From Chloroflexota bacterium (GTDB lineage: Bacteria > Chloroflexota > Limnocylindria > QHBO01): a stretch of DNA of 16,412 bases. Where the stretch lies: NCBI GenBank assembly GCA_013820865.1, contig JACDHU010000013.1, forward strand, positions 1 to 16,412. Direction: 5' to 3'. This document shows, piece by piece, positions 6,855 through 13,915 of this stretch. The translations under genes were made by a program, and so were the position numbers. Positions within the stretch are counted from its first letter, which is position 1. Each line of letters starts with the position of its first letter. The notes beneath the pieces are model-generated. The model made no database searches. It saw only the letters and a program-made list of their open reading frames with translations, and was not told the origin of the DNA.

Positions 6855-7646
6855 TTATCGGTCCTTGGGAGGTAGGGGAATGAAGGCCGACGTGGTACGC
6901 ATGTACTCGTCGTATCCGGCACGACGCTTTGCGATGGTGCGCTCGAGCAGGCCGATGCCGGACACGCGGACGAGCAGGAAGGTCATGATCGCCGGGGCGA
7001 AGACGGTCCACCAACCGCCCGCGGATGTGGCAATGAGCCAGAGTCCCCACCACTGCGCTGCGTCGCCGAAGTAGTTCGGGTGGCGCGTGAAGCGCCACAG
7101 TCCGAAACGCATGGTCTTGCCCTTGTTGTCGGGATCGCGCGTGAAGGCCGTGAGCTGATAGTCGCCGACCGCTTCGAAGATGAAGCCGATGACCCACAGC
7201 GCCAGGCCGATCACGTCCAGCACCCCCCAGCCCACCGGCGAGCTCATGGCCGCCAGGATCGGCGCGCCGATGATCCACGCCAGCAGCGCCTGGAGCATGA
7301 AGACCTGGAATAGGCTGCGGACCGGCCATGCCTCGCCGTACTGCTCACGCCACTTCGCGTAGCGGCTGTCCTCGCCCTTGCCGGCGTGACGCGCGCTGAT
7401 GTGCGTGGCGAGCCGGATTGACCAGATGGAGACCAGCGCGAGGACCAGGAACTGCCGGCCCTCGAAACCGTCCGGGCGCAGGACCAGGTAGATCCCGGCC
7501 TGGAGGAGGAAGAACAGGCCCCAGAAGGTGTCGACGATGCTCGCATCCTTCAGCCGCAGGCTGAGGAGCCAGAGGAGCGTCCCCATCGTCAGCACCGCGC
7601 CCAGGGCAACAACCGGGACGCCCGGCCAGCCGATGAACTCGGTCAC
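6855..7646 (-). CDS. DUF1295 family membrane protein (steroid 5-alpha-reductase-like)
   Basis: A 263-residue polytopic membrane protein with about six hydrophobic segments (near residues 10-30, 38-56, 64-80, 112-133, 140-160 and 195-228). The signatures are KDASIVDTFWG (33-43) near the N-terminus and GLWRFTRHPNYFGD (182-195) followed by WWGLWL, then a C-terminal RRAGYDEYMRTTSAFIPLPPK. This is the DUF1295 pattern, related to 3-oxo-5-alpha-steroid 4-dehydrogenases and isoprenylcysteine methyltransferases, where the RHPNY block binds NADPH or SAM. The substrate is unknown. The start is a GTG at 7644-7646 with GAGGT close upstream. It is the first gene of the minus-strand set running to 5658. Confidence 0.88.
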   Translation of the reverse strand: MTEFIGWPGVPVVALGAVLTMGTLLWLLSLRLKDASIVDTFWGLFFLLQAGIYLVLRPDGFEGRQFLVLALVSIWSIRLATHISARHAGKGEDSRYAKWREQYGEAWPVRSLFQVFMLQALLAWIIGAPILAAMSSPVGWGVLDVIGLALWVIGFIFEAVGDYQLTAFTRDPDNKGKTMRFGLWRFTRHPNYFGDAAQWWGLWLIATSAGGWWTVFAPAIMTFLLVRVSGIGLLERTIAKRRAGYDEYMRTTSAFIPLPPKDR

Positions 7647-7713
7647 GACCTCGATACGCTCGCGCGTGGGTTCTGGATCAGTGCGGTCGTGGCGTCGGAT
7701 CCTTGGATGGGTC

Positions 7714-7741
7714 TGATGCCCGCGGGGACGGCGTGTGGGCG
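7714..7741 (+). repeat. Degenerate third occurrence of the repeat motif
   Basis: TGATGCCC followed by GACGGCGTGTGGGC at the same internal spacing as TAATGCCC-N6-GACGGCATTTGTCC in copy 2. About 18 of 28 positions agree, so this is only suggestive. Confidence 0.25.
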
Positions 7742-7758
7742 GGCGGTGATACTGGTTC

Positions 7759-7882
7759 GGACAATTGCCGTGTCTGCGGGCATTACGCGGGAAACGAAGC
7801 CAGTGTGGATGCGTGGCGTGCTCAGCGGCGAGTTGCCGACCACGAATGCTTCACCTAATGCCCACCATGACGGCATTTGTCC
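7759..7882. repeat. Inverted-repeat pair around repeat copy 2
   Basis: The 27-bp segment 7759-7785 is the reverse complement of 7856-7882 with 21 of 27 bases matching. The outer blocks (GGACAA-type and GGGCATTA) are the best conserved. The arms enclose 70 bp. The arrangement resembles terminal inverted repeats of a small non-autonomous element or a large stem-loop. Confidence 0.45.
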
Positions 7883-7885
7883 CAA
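7780..7885 (+). repeat. Interspersed repeat, copy 2
   Basis: Same orientation and same internal spacing as 5439-5544 (GCATTA, 77 bp to AATGCCCACCATGACGGCA). Within it, AATGCC (7857-7862) and GGCATT (7872-7877) form a perfect 6-bp hairpin with a 9-nt loop. Together with copy 1 it brackets the three minus-strand genes 5658-7646. Confidence 0.55.
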
Positions 7886-7987
7886 GTGGATCCTCCTCAT
7901 CGTCCTGATTCACCAAGGATACGGGGCGACAGTGCAGGACCATTGGCCAGTGGTGCATGCAGGCAACCCCGTCCACCATGGTCGTCC

Positions 7988-9136
7988 ATGCGCCTCGTGA
8001 TCGCTCTGTCCCTCCTCCTCGCCGGTTGCGCCGCCGCCCCGCTCGGGTCGTCACCAACCGCCCCTGACGTGGTCGGAACCACCGTTCCTGCTCGGGTTCC
8101 GGATCTCGTGCCCGAAGCCGGTACGGCGTGGTTCGGCATGAACGTGGACTGGGCCAACGATTCCGTGACCGCGGTGTCGGAACGCCTTGGCGCGACGCCA
8201 TCGGTATGGGTGCAGTTCGCCGCCTTCCCGCTCGATGATGGGGGTCGGGCGAACCTGGACGCGTTCGTCGAGCAGATCGCGGCCGTCGACGGGATCGGGC
8301 TCATCACGCTGGAGCCTCATGGTGGCCTCGAGACGGTCACGCCCGAGGCGGCCGAGGAGCTGGCACGCCTGCTGGACGGCTATTGGCGGGTGCATGGCAC
8401 GCCGACCATCGTGCGGTTCGCGCACGAGATGAACGGGTCGTGGTACCCGTGGGGGCAGCAGCCCGACGCCTACGTCGAAGCATTCCGAATGGTGGCTGAC
8501 GCCGTTCATGCGGGCGCTCCGGCATCGGCCATGGCCTGGGCGCCGAACGAGGGTTCCGGCTATCCGTTCACCGGTGGTGCATTCGCAGGCACGGACGAAG
8601 CGCTTGATACGAATGGCGACGGCGAGCTGACCGGTGTGGATGACCCATACGCGCCGTACTGGCCGGGAGTGGATGCCGTCGACTGGGTCGGCATGAGCGT
8701 CTACCACTGGGGCATCGAGTACCCATGGGGTGAGAACGAGATGCCCGTCGACGGCTCCTTCCGTGCGCTGCTGACCGGTCGTGATGCCAATGCGCGCGCC
8801 GACCAGCAGCCGATCCCGGACTTCTACGCCACCTACGCCGAGGCGCAGGCCAGGCCGATGGGCATCTTCGAGACCGCCGCGCTCTACAACCCGACCGAGC
8901 CCGGGCCGGCGGAAATGGACATCAAGGCCGCTTGGTGGTCTCAGCTCACCGATCCTTCCATTCGCGACGACTTCCCGCGGCTCGCCATGCTCAACTGGTT
9001 CGAGTGGCACAAGCACGAGCTCGAGGTGGGCAGCGTGATCGACTGGCGCCTCAGCGCCGATCCGGACCTGCCACGACGCCTCCTGGCCGAGGTGGAACCC
9101 GGATGGCTGCGCTTCGGTGGCGCTACTTCGGAGTAG
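7988..9136 (+). CDS. GH26-like glycoside hydrolase (beta-mannanase type) lipoprotein
   Basis: A 382-residue secreted lipoprotein. A short hydrophobic signal ends in the lipobox LAGC (Cys14), followed by an Ala/Pro/Ser/Thr linker to about residue 45. The catalytic domain is a TIM barrel. RFAHEMNGSWYPWG (143-156) is the GH26-type acid/base block (Glu147), APNEG (185-189) and SVYHWG (237-242) are barrel strands, and MGIFETA (291-297) provides the likely nucleophile Glu295. An aspartate-rich loop DTNGDGELTGVD (207-218) looks like an EF-hand or dockerin calcium loop inserted between strands. GH26 enzymes mainly cut mannans, and some act on other beta-glycans. The ATG at 7988 was chosen because it starts the signal peptide. 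Upstream in-frame codons look non-coding. A second lipoprotein gene follows after 36 bp. Confidence 0.85.
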   Translation: MRLVIALSLLLAGCAAAPLGSSPTAPDVVGTTVPARVPDLVPEAGTAWFGMNVDWANDSVTAVSERLGATPSVWVQFAAFPLDDGGRANLDAFVEQIAAVDGIGLITLEPHGGLETVTPEAAEELARLLDGYWRVHGTPTIVRFAHEMNGSWYPWGQQPDAYVEAFRMVADAVHAGAPASAMAWAPNEGSGYPFTGGAFAGTDEALDTNGDGELTGVDDPYAPYWPGVDAVDWVGMSVYHWGIEYPWGENEMPVDGSFRALLTGRDANARADQQPIPDFYATYAEAQARPMGIFETAALYNPTEPGPAEMDIKAAWWSQLTDPSIRDDFPRLAMLNWFEWHKHELEVGSVIDWRLSADPDLPRRLLAEVEPGWLRFGGATSE

Positions 9137-9154
9137 GCAGCAGCCAACCGCTCA

Positions 9155-9165
9155 CGTGCTAGGGT
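9155..9165 (+). promoter_or_regulatory. Extended -10 promoter of the fibronectin-III-like lipoprotein gene
   Basis: TGCTAGGGT at 9157-9165 fits the extended -10 pattern TGnTAnnnT and ends 7 nt before the ATG at 9173, implying a leaderless or near-leaderless transcript. There is no good -35 match, which is usual for extended -10 promoters. Confidence 0.4.
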
Positions 9166-9172
9166 CAGGCCG

Positions 9173-9970
9173 ATGCTCGAGCGTATCGTCCCTGCTCTGG
9201 CGGCCCTGCTGCTCGGCGGCTGTGCCGCCGCCGCGGTCCCGAGCGTGCCACTGATGACAACGCCCTCGCCCGAAGTGACGCCGACCGCTCGCGTGACGAC
9301 CGTCAGCGTTACCGCGAGCGCCAGTCCAACCGTGGTGCCAACGCCAACCGCCACGCCGGACCCGGGCGTGCTTGCGTTGGAGGCGACCGGCTGCGACGGC
9401 GGCGTCGTCCTTCGGTGGTCACCCAGCACACATCCGGACTTCCATCACTACGTCGCGCTGCGCAGCCCGGAGGCGGAGATCAAGCCCGACTACCCGCCGA
9501 TCGCGCCGGCGGTCGATTGGGGCGACACCTATGCCACCGATCCCTTCGTGACATCGGCCGTGGACGCCAGCATCATCCCGACCGACACGCTCTGGCACTA
9601 CCGGGTGATGGCCTACGACGTCGACGGTCGCGTCGTGAGCGCGTCATCGGTCCAATCCGCGCAGATGGACGAGGGTGATGATCTTGGTCCGCTCACCACT
9701 GCCACCGGTACCGATGGTCGAACGGCCATGGATTGGGAGGCATACGCCGGCCCACCGCAGTGCTTCAGCTCATATCGCGTTCTGTATGGAGCCGGGGGCG
9801 TGGCAACCACGCTCCTGACGAGCCTCTCGGCGCAGGCCACGACGGAGATCGAGACCGCTGCGCTCCACGCCAGCATCACGTATGCCGTGCGTGTCCAGGC
9901 GGTTCGCGCCACCATGCTCGGCACCTTCGTCGTCGGCGAGACCGATACGCTCGCCTTCACCGTGCCGTAG
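9173..9970 (+). CDS. Secreted lipoprotein with two fibronectin type III-like modules
   Basis: A 265-residue lipoprotein. The signal peptide ends in LGGC (Cys17). A Thr/Pro/Ser/Val linker spans about 20-65, followed by two beta-sandwich modules. Module 1 (about 66-165) has VLALEATGCDGGVVLRWSPS and ends WHYRVMAYDVDGRV. Module 2 (about 170-265) has GRTAMDWEAYAG and ends ITYAVRVQAVR. The W and Y positions match fibronectin III repeats. Cys74 and Cys207 stand at equivalent points of the two modules and might pair. Such modules bind carbohydrate or protein, or act as spacers. Its position just after the GH26-like lipoprotein suggests a shared role at the cell surface, for example polysaccharide binding, but this is inference. 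No catalytic motif is seen. Confidence 0.8.
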   Translation: MLERIVPALAALLLGGCAAAAVPSVPLMTTPSPEVTPTARVTTVSVTASASPTVVPTPTATPDPGVLALEATGCDGGVVLRWSPSTHPDFHHYVALRSPEAEIKPDYPPIAPAVDWGDTYATDPFVTSAVDASIIPTDTLWHYRVMAYDVDGRVVSASSVQSAQMDEGDDLGPLTTATGTDGRTAMDWEAYAGPPQCFSSYRVLYGAGGVATTLLTSLSAQATTEIETAALHASITYAVRVQAVRATMLGTFVVGETDTLAFTVP

Positions 9971-10009
9971 CCGTCGGTCTCGGGCCAGTCGCTCTGTTCC
10001 ACGGGATGC

Positions 10010-10117
10010 GACTAAAGCCGAACGAACTCGCGCTCACACGTCGTGGGTTGCATCCGGGGTGACAGGTGACGAAGGAGCGTCGACTCCTTCGACTTTAGTC
10101 TCACCCGGTGCAACCAC
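10010..10117. terminator. Nested palindrome between convergent genes (terminator or REP-like element)
   Basis: The outer stem pairs GGTTGCATCCGGGGTGA (10046-10062) with TCACCCGGTGCAACC (10101-10115), 15 bp with two single-base bulges. Inside it, CGAAGGAG (10070-10077) and CTCCTTCG (10084-10091) form a perfect 8-bp hairpin with a 6-nt loop. A third arm upstream, GACTAAAGCCGAA (10010-10022), can pair with TTCGACTTTAGTC (10088-10100) with a single mismatch, which becomes a G-U pair in minus-strand RNA. That pairing excludes the inner hairpin. The element lies between the lipoprotein stop (9970) and the iolG stop (10208). A bidirectional transcript end or a REP-like repeat is the simplest reading. 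Confidence 0.55.
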
Positions 10118-10207
10118 GCTTTCCGCAGCCACGCGAGTGGGCGGCGGCTGGGACATCAGCCGGCCGGATGGTGCCGATCCGACCTGCGCCGAGCTGTACC
10201 ACGCGCT

Positions 10208-11224
10208 TCAGGCCACCACCGCTCGCGCCAGGCCGGCGATCTCGTCGAGCTGCACGCGCCGCCCCTCGACGTGCGAGCGGGTGGCGGCGACGGCGATCCG
10301 CATCGCCTCGAGGCCGTCTCGGCCAGTGCTGCTCGGTGGCCGCAACCCGCGGCAGGAGTCAAGGAACGCAACCAGCTCGTCGCGGTACGCAGCGTCGAAG
10401 CGCTCGAGGTAGCCGGACCAGCCATCGGTCGTACTGGTCGTATCGGCCCAGTCGGCGTGGCGGGATGGCGTGCGAGGGGATAGGCCGGCGCTGATGGCGC
10501 CAGTCTCCGAGATGAGTTCGATGCGGATGTCGTAGCCGGCCGGATGCAGCCAGCTGGCCTCGAGCACAGCCAAGGTGCCACCGGAGAGGCGCATGGTCAC
10601 GATGGCGCTCTCGATCTCGCGCGGATCGGACGGACGGCTGCCGTCGCGACGACCTGCCTCGACGGCGACCTCGACCACCTCCTGGCCGGTGAGCCAGCGT
10701 ACGACGTCGAAATCGTGGATCGAGGAGTCGCGGAAGATCGGGGCGACCTCCGGCGGTGGACCCGATGGCGCCGGACGCGCCTGCACCAGCGGGTCGTGCG
10801 CCGTCAGACGAACCAGGTGGATCCGGCCCGCCGCGGACGCGCGCGCGGCGAGGAAGCCGGCATCGTGGCGACGCTGGAAGCCGAGCTCCAGATGCGCGCC
10901 GGCCTCTTCGATGCGTCGGGTGAGCGCGATGGTCGAGTCAAGGGATTCGGTCAGCGGCTTCTCGCACAGGACGTGGCGGCCGGCATCCAGCGCCGCTTCG
11001 ACGGCGGGGCGGTGCAGCTCCGGTGGGGTGGCGATGATGAGCGCCTCGGCCGCTTCGACGGCCTGCTCGAACGTTACGACGCTGCCGCCGGCGCGTCGTG
11101 CGACCTCCTCGGCCCGTGCCGCATCGGCGTCAACGATGAACAGCCGCTCCACCCCTTCCATGTCGCCCAGCAGATCGGCGTGCATGCCGCCCATGCTGCC
11201 GGCACCGATGACGGCGACCCTCAT
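10208..11224 (-). CDS. iolG: Gfo/Idh/MocA oxidoreductase, probable inositol 2-dehydrogenase
   Basis: A 338-residue NAD(P)-dependent dehydrogenase. The Rossmann motif VIGAGSMGG (5-13) is N-terminal, CEKPLT (87-92) carries the catalytic Lys89, and DSSIHDFDVVRWL (166-178) supplies the Asp166 and His170 pair typical of IolG-type enzymes. In inositol catabolism it oxidises myo-inositol to scyllo-inosose (2-keto-myo-inositol), the first step. Related enzymes oxidise scyllo-inositol or D-chiro-inositol, so stereospecificity is open. Length matches the family (about 335-345). The ATG at 11224 overlaps the iolE stop (ATGA), and an upstream in-frame extension to 11296 lies inside iolE. It is the third gene of the iolD-iolE-iolG unit. 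Confidence 0.87.
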   Translation of the reverse strand: MRVAVIGAGSMGGMHADLLGDMEGVERLFIVDADAARAEEVARRAGGSVVTFEQAVEAAEALIIATPPELHRPAVEAALDAGRHVLCEKPLTESLDSTIALTRRIEEAGAHLELGFQRRHDAGFLAARASAAGRIHLVRLTAHDPLVQARPAPSGPPPEVAPIFRDSSIHDFDVVRWLTGQEVVEVAVEAGRRDGSRPSDPREIESAIVTMRLSGGTLAVLEASWLHPAGYDIRIELISETGAISAGLSPRTPSRHADWADTTSTTDGWSGYLERFDAAYRDELVAFLDSCRGLRPPSSTGRDGLEAMRIAVAATRSHVEGRRVQLDEIAGLARAVVA

Positions 11225-12117
11225 CGGTCCAGCTCGCGCAGCGCATAGCGCAGGACCCGTCCGCCGACGGCGGCGGCTTCGGCAGGGGCCAGCCATGAAG
11301 AATCCTGCTCGACCATCAGCCAGTCCGAGTAGTTGACGGCATCCAGGGTGGTGAGCACGCCATGCAGGTCGAGCGCGCCGTTGCCGAGCTCGGTGAAGAT
11401 GCGTTCGCGTACCGCGGCGCCGAAGCCATCGATCTCGCGGGAGCGCAGGCGCGCCAGGACGGACGCGTCCACGTCCTTCAGGTGCACGTGGGTGACAAGC
11501 GCTCCGTAGTGGCGAATGGCCCGAGCCGGCTCACCGCCACCGACCAGGTAATGACCCACATCCAGGCATAGGCCGGCGCCGGTATCGGGCAGTCGTGCGG
11601 CAAGCGCTTCCACCTCGTCCGGTGACTCGACCCACGTCGCGGTGTGGGGGTGGAAGGCGATCCGCACGCTGTCGGGCGCCGCGGCCACGAGTTCCCCGAG
11701 CAGTTCTGCCAACCCCTGGAATGCCGCCGCCTTCCACTGTGGGGCGCCATCGGTGACTCGCCCGCTCCACGCGTCGCGCTCACCCCCGCCGTCTACCGCC
11801 ACGACCAGCACCTCGCCACCGCCGTCCACCAGCCGCTGCAGGTCCCGGTGCGCCGTCTCGGCCGCGTCGGGCGCCAGGCCGTCGGGTCCGGCATCCAGCG
11901 CCGAGTAGAGCTCAGCGAAGCGCAGTCCGTGGTCGGCGAGCGTCGCCCGTAGCTGCGCGCCCTCCGGGAATCCGCGTCCGAACTGTGTGCCCGCGTAGCC
12001 GAGCCGCGCGATCTCGTCGAGCACCGTGGCCGCCGCCGTCTCGGGCGCGAGGTCGAACAGGTCGGCGTTGTTCCAGGTGATCGGCACGTACCCGATCGGC
12101 GCGTCGCGCAGGCTCAT
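11221..12117 (-). CDS. iolE: myo-Inosose-2 dehydratase
   Basis: A 298-residue xylose-isomerase-type TIM barrel. Typical IolE blocks are IGYVPITWNN at the N-terminus (8-17), FHPHTATWVESPDEVE (155-170), CLDVGHYLVGGGEP (184-197), HVHLKDVD (210-217) and FTELGNG (241-247). The metal-binding acid and histidine residues expected on the barrel rim are present. The enzyme removes water from scyllo-inosose to give 3D-(3,5/4)-trihydroxycyclohexane-1,2-dione, the second step. The ATG at 12117 overlaps the iolD stop (ATGA). The same frame stays open upstream to 12810, but that part overlaps iolD and is spurious. The stop overlaps the iolG start, so the three genes are translationally coupled. Confidence 0.92.
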   Translation of the reverse strand: MSLRDAPIGYVPITWNNADLFDLAPETAAATVLDEIARLGYAGTQFGRGFPEGAQLRATLADHGLRFAELYSALDAGPDGLAPDAAETAHRDLQRLVDGGGEVLVVAVDGGGERDAWSGRVTDGAPQWKAAAFQGLAELLGELVAAAPDSVRIAFHPHTATWVESPDEVEALAARLPDTGAGLCLDVGHYLVGGGEPARAIRHYGALVTHVHLKDVDASVLARLRSREIDGFGAAVRERIFTELGNGALDLHGVLTTLDAVNYSDWLMVEQDSSWLAPAEAAAVGGRVLRYALRELDR

Positions 12118-13901
12118 CGGTGCTGCTCTTCGGCGCGACCGCGCGCCTGGTCGTCGTAGGCAGGACGCCCCTCCGGCACCGGCACGTCCCACCAGCCGGT
12201 CTTGTCCGGCCCGGCCACGGCGAGATCGCGGTCGACGCGCACGTGCACGAGAGATGGACCACCCGACGCCAACGCGCGCTCGACGGCCGGGCGCACCTCG
12301 CTTGCAACATCGGCGAACTCGGTGTGGACGTCGAAGGCGCGGCCGATGGCGGCGAAGTCGGGCGAGTATGGCGCGCCGTCGCGCATGAAATCGGTCATGG
12401 CTGGGCGTCCGAAGTGGGTCTGCTGGCCGCCCTTGATGCTGATCCAGCCGGAGTTGTCGAGGACGATGGTGCAGACCGGCGTGCCCAGGATCGCCGCAGC
12501 AGCGAGCTCCTGCATGGTCTGCAGGAAGTCGCCATCGCCGCACACCGCCAGCACCTGCGCGTTCGGACGTGCCAGTTGGGCACCGATCGCCGCCGGCAGC
12601 GTGAAGCCCATGGTGCTGAACCCGCCGCTGGTGATGTGGGTGCGCGGCCCGCGGGTCACCCAGCGCTGCTTCACCATGCCCTGCGGCAGGCCGGCGCCGG
12701 TGACCACGATCGCGTCCGGGAGCGTTGCAGCCTGGACTTCGCGAACCGCCCGGGCCATGGTCATCGGCGTCGCCTCGGAGCCGGACTTGATCTCGACCTG
12801 TTGCTCCCACTCGCGGCGCAGCTTCGTGATCTCCTCGCCATACGAGGTGGATGCTTCACCGGGGCCCAGCGCGTCGAGCAGGTCGGCGAGTCCGGCGCGT
12901 GCATCACCCACGAGCGGCACCGCGACGGGGTAATTCTTGCCGATCTCGCGCTCGTCGATCTCGAGCTGGATGAGCTGCGTCGGCGGGATGGCGAACGTCA
13001 CACCCTTGCGCCACGAGGACGCCGACCAGTCGACGAAGCGGCACCCGACGCTGAGCAGCACGTCGGCCGATGCGCTCAGCGCGTTGCCGATGGTGGATCC
13101 GGTATCGCCGATCGTCTGTCCGGCCAGGGCATGCGTCTCATCGATCGCGCCCTTCCCGTTCCAGGTCGTGACCACCGGGGCGCCAAGTCGCTCGGCAAGG
13201 TTCAGCAGCTCGGCCGTGGCATCGGCGCTGATGACGCCGCCGCCGGCAACGATCACCGGTCGCTTCGCGCCGGCCAGCAGCCGCGCCGCGCGTTCCACCA
13301 GCGTCGCGTCCGGACGCGTGCGCCCGCGCGCCTCGCGCTCGGCCGGATCGGGGATGCTGACTTCGGCGGCTTCGGCCTGGATGTCCATCGGCACATCCAG
13401 CAGGACCGGGCCGGGACGGCCGCTGCGCATCGCGTTCCAGGCGCGGTGCATGACGAACGGCAGCTCGTCAACGCGCGATGGCTGCCACCACTCCTTGACG
13501 ACCGGCTCGAAGATGCGCGGGTTGTCGGCGTGGTGTCGTTGCTCGAGCTCCTGGAGCACGCCGTGTCCGCGCATCGAGGTATGGGTCGAACCCGTGAAGA
13601 GCGCGACCGCCGTGGAGTCGACGTAGGCCGTGGCCATGCCGATGACGGCGTTGGTGGCTCCCGGACCGATGGAGGTAAACGCCAGCATCGGCTCACCACT
13701 GGCGCGGTAGTAGCCGTCGGCCAGGTGCACGGCGGACTGTTCGTGCATGACCTGGACGCTGCGGATCTCGTCGGATCTGTCCAGGAGCGCATCCGTCAGG
13801 GTCCAGGCGCCATGGCCCGGGATGCCGGCCGCGTAGCGAACGCCAGACTTGACGAGATACTCGACGATGATCTCGGCGCCCGTCAGGCGCTGGGCTACCA
13901 T
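12114..13901 (-). CDS. iolD: 3D-(3,5/4)-trihydroxycyclohexane-1,2-dione acylhydrolase-like TPP enzyme
   Basis: A 595-residue thiamine-diphosphate enzyme with the three-domain acetolactate-synthase layout. The N-terminal Pyr domain has the catalytic glutamate Glu54 in VMHEQSAVHLADGY. The central domain (about 195-345) has RPVIVAGGG. The C-terminal PP domain has the cofactor motif GDGDFLQTMQEL (455-466) through LDNSGW (481-486). IolD opens the ring of the trione to 5-deoxy-D-glucuronate. The assignment rests on its position first in an iolD-iolE-iolG unit opposite iolB and on the WWDVPVPE ending, which recalls known IolD proteins. It is shorter than Bacillus IolD (637) and overall resembles acetolactate-synthase-like relatives, so substrate specificity is not certain. 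The ATG at 13901 lies only 15 bp from the divergent start. Confidence 0.8.
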   Translation of the reverse strand: MVAQRLTGAEIIVEYLVKSGVRYAAGIPGHGAWTLTDALLDRSDEIRSVQVMHEQSAVHLADGYYRASGEPMLAFTSIGPGATNAVIGMATAYVDSTAVALFTGSTHTSMRGHGVLQELEQRHHADNPRIFEPVVKEWWQPSRVDELPFVMHRAWNAMRSGRPGPVLLDVPMDIQAEAAEVSIPDPAEREARGRTRPDATLVERAARLLAGAKRPVIVAGGGVISADATAELLNLAERLGAPVVTTWNGKGAIDETHALAGQTIGDTGSTIGNALSASADVLLSVGCRFVDWSASSWRKGVTFAIPPTQLIQLEIDEREIGKNYPVAVPLVGDARAGLADLLDALGPGEASTSYGEEITKLRREWEQQVEIKSGSEATPMTMARAVREVQAATLPDAIVVTGAGLPQGMVKQRWVTRGPRTHITSGGFSTMGFTLPAAIGAQLARPNAQVLAVCGDGDFLQTMQELAAAAILGTPVCTIVLDNSGWISIKGGQQTHFGRPAMTDFMRDGAPYSPDFAAIGRAFDVHTEFADVASEVRPAVERALASGGPSLVHVRVDRDLAVAGPDKTGWWDVPVPEGRPAYDDQARGRAEEQHR

Positions 13902-13915
13902 GCAATCGATTACAT
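13900..13915. promoter_or_regulatory. LacI/GalR-type operator in the iolD-transaldolase divergent gap
   Basis: ATGCAATCGATTACAT is a near-perfect palindrome (14 of 16 symmetric) centred on the CpG at 13907-13908. It fits the published cre consensus WTGNAANCGNWWNCAW at every position. It fills the gap between the two start codons and covers the predicted iolD -10 box, so a bound repressor would block both transcription units. Confidence 0.6.

Larger units (their letters stand above)
7647..7987. other. Non-coding stretch between divergent genes
   Basis: 341 bp separating the DUF1295 gene (minus) from the GH26-like lipoprotein gene (plus). The open frames here (for example 7689-8000, plus, and 7643-7900, minus) match no family I recognise. 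It holds repeat copy 2, an inverted arm of the same motif (7759-7785), a degenerate third occurrence (7714-7741), and presumably the promoters of both flanking genes. Confidence 0.6.

Noticed and set aside
5439..7885. CRISPR array or integron-like interpretation of the repeats
   Set aside because: There are only two clear copies, 2.3 kb apart, with genes between them, no regular spacers and no cas or integrase gene.
7689..8000. 103-residue plus-strand open frame upstream of the GH26-like gene
   Set aside because: It overlaps the signal peptide start of the real gene and spans the inverted repeats. The similarity to the 5321-5641 frame is confined to the repeat ends.
12118..12810. N-terminal extension of iolE in the same frame
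   Set aside because: It overlaps iolD entirely and shows no fold. ATG 12117 with the ATGA overlap gives a normal-length IolE.
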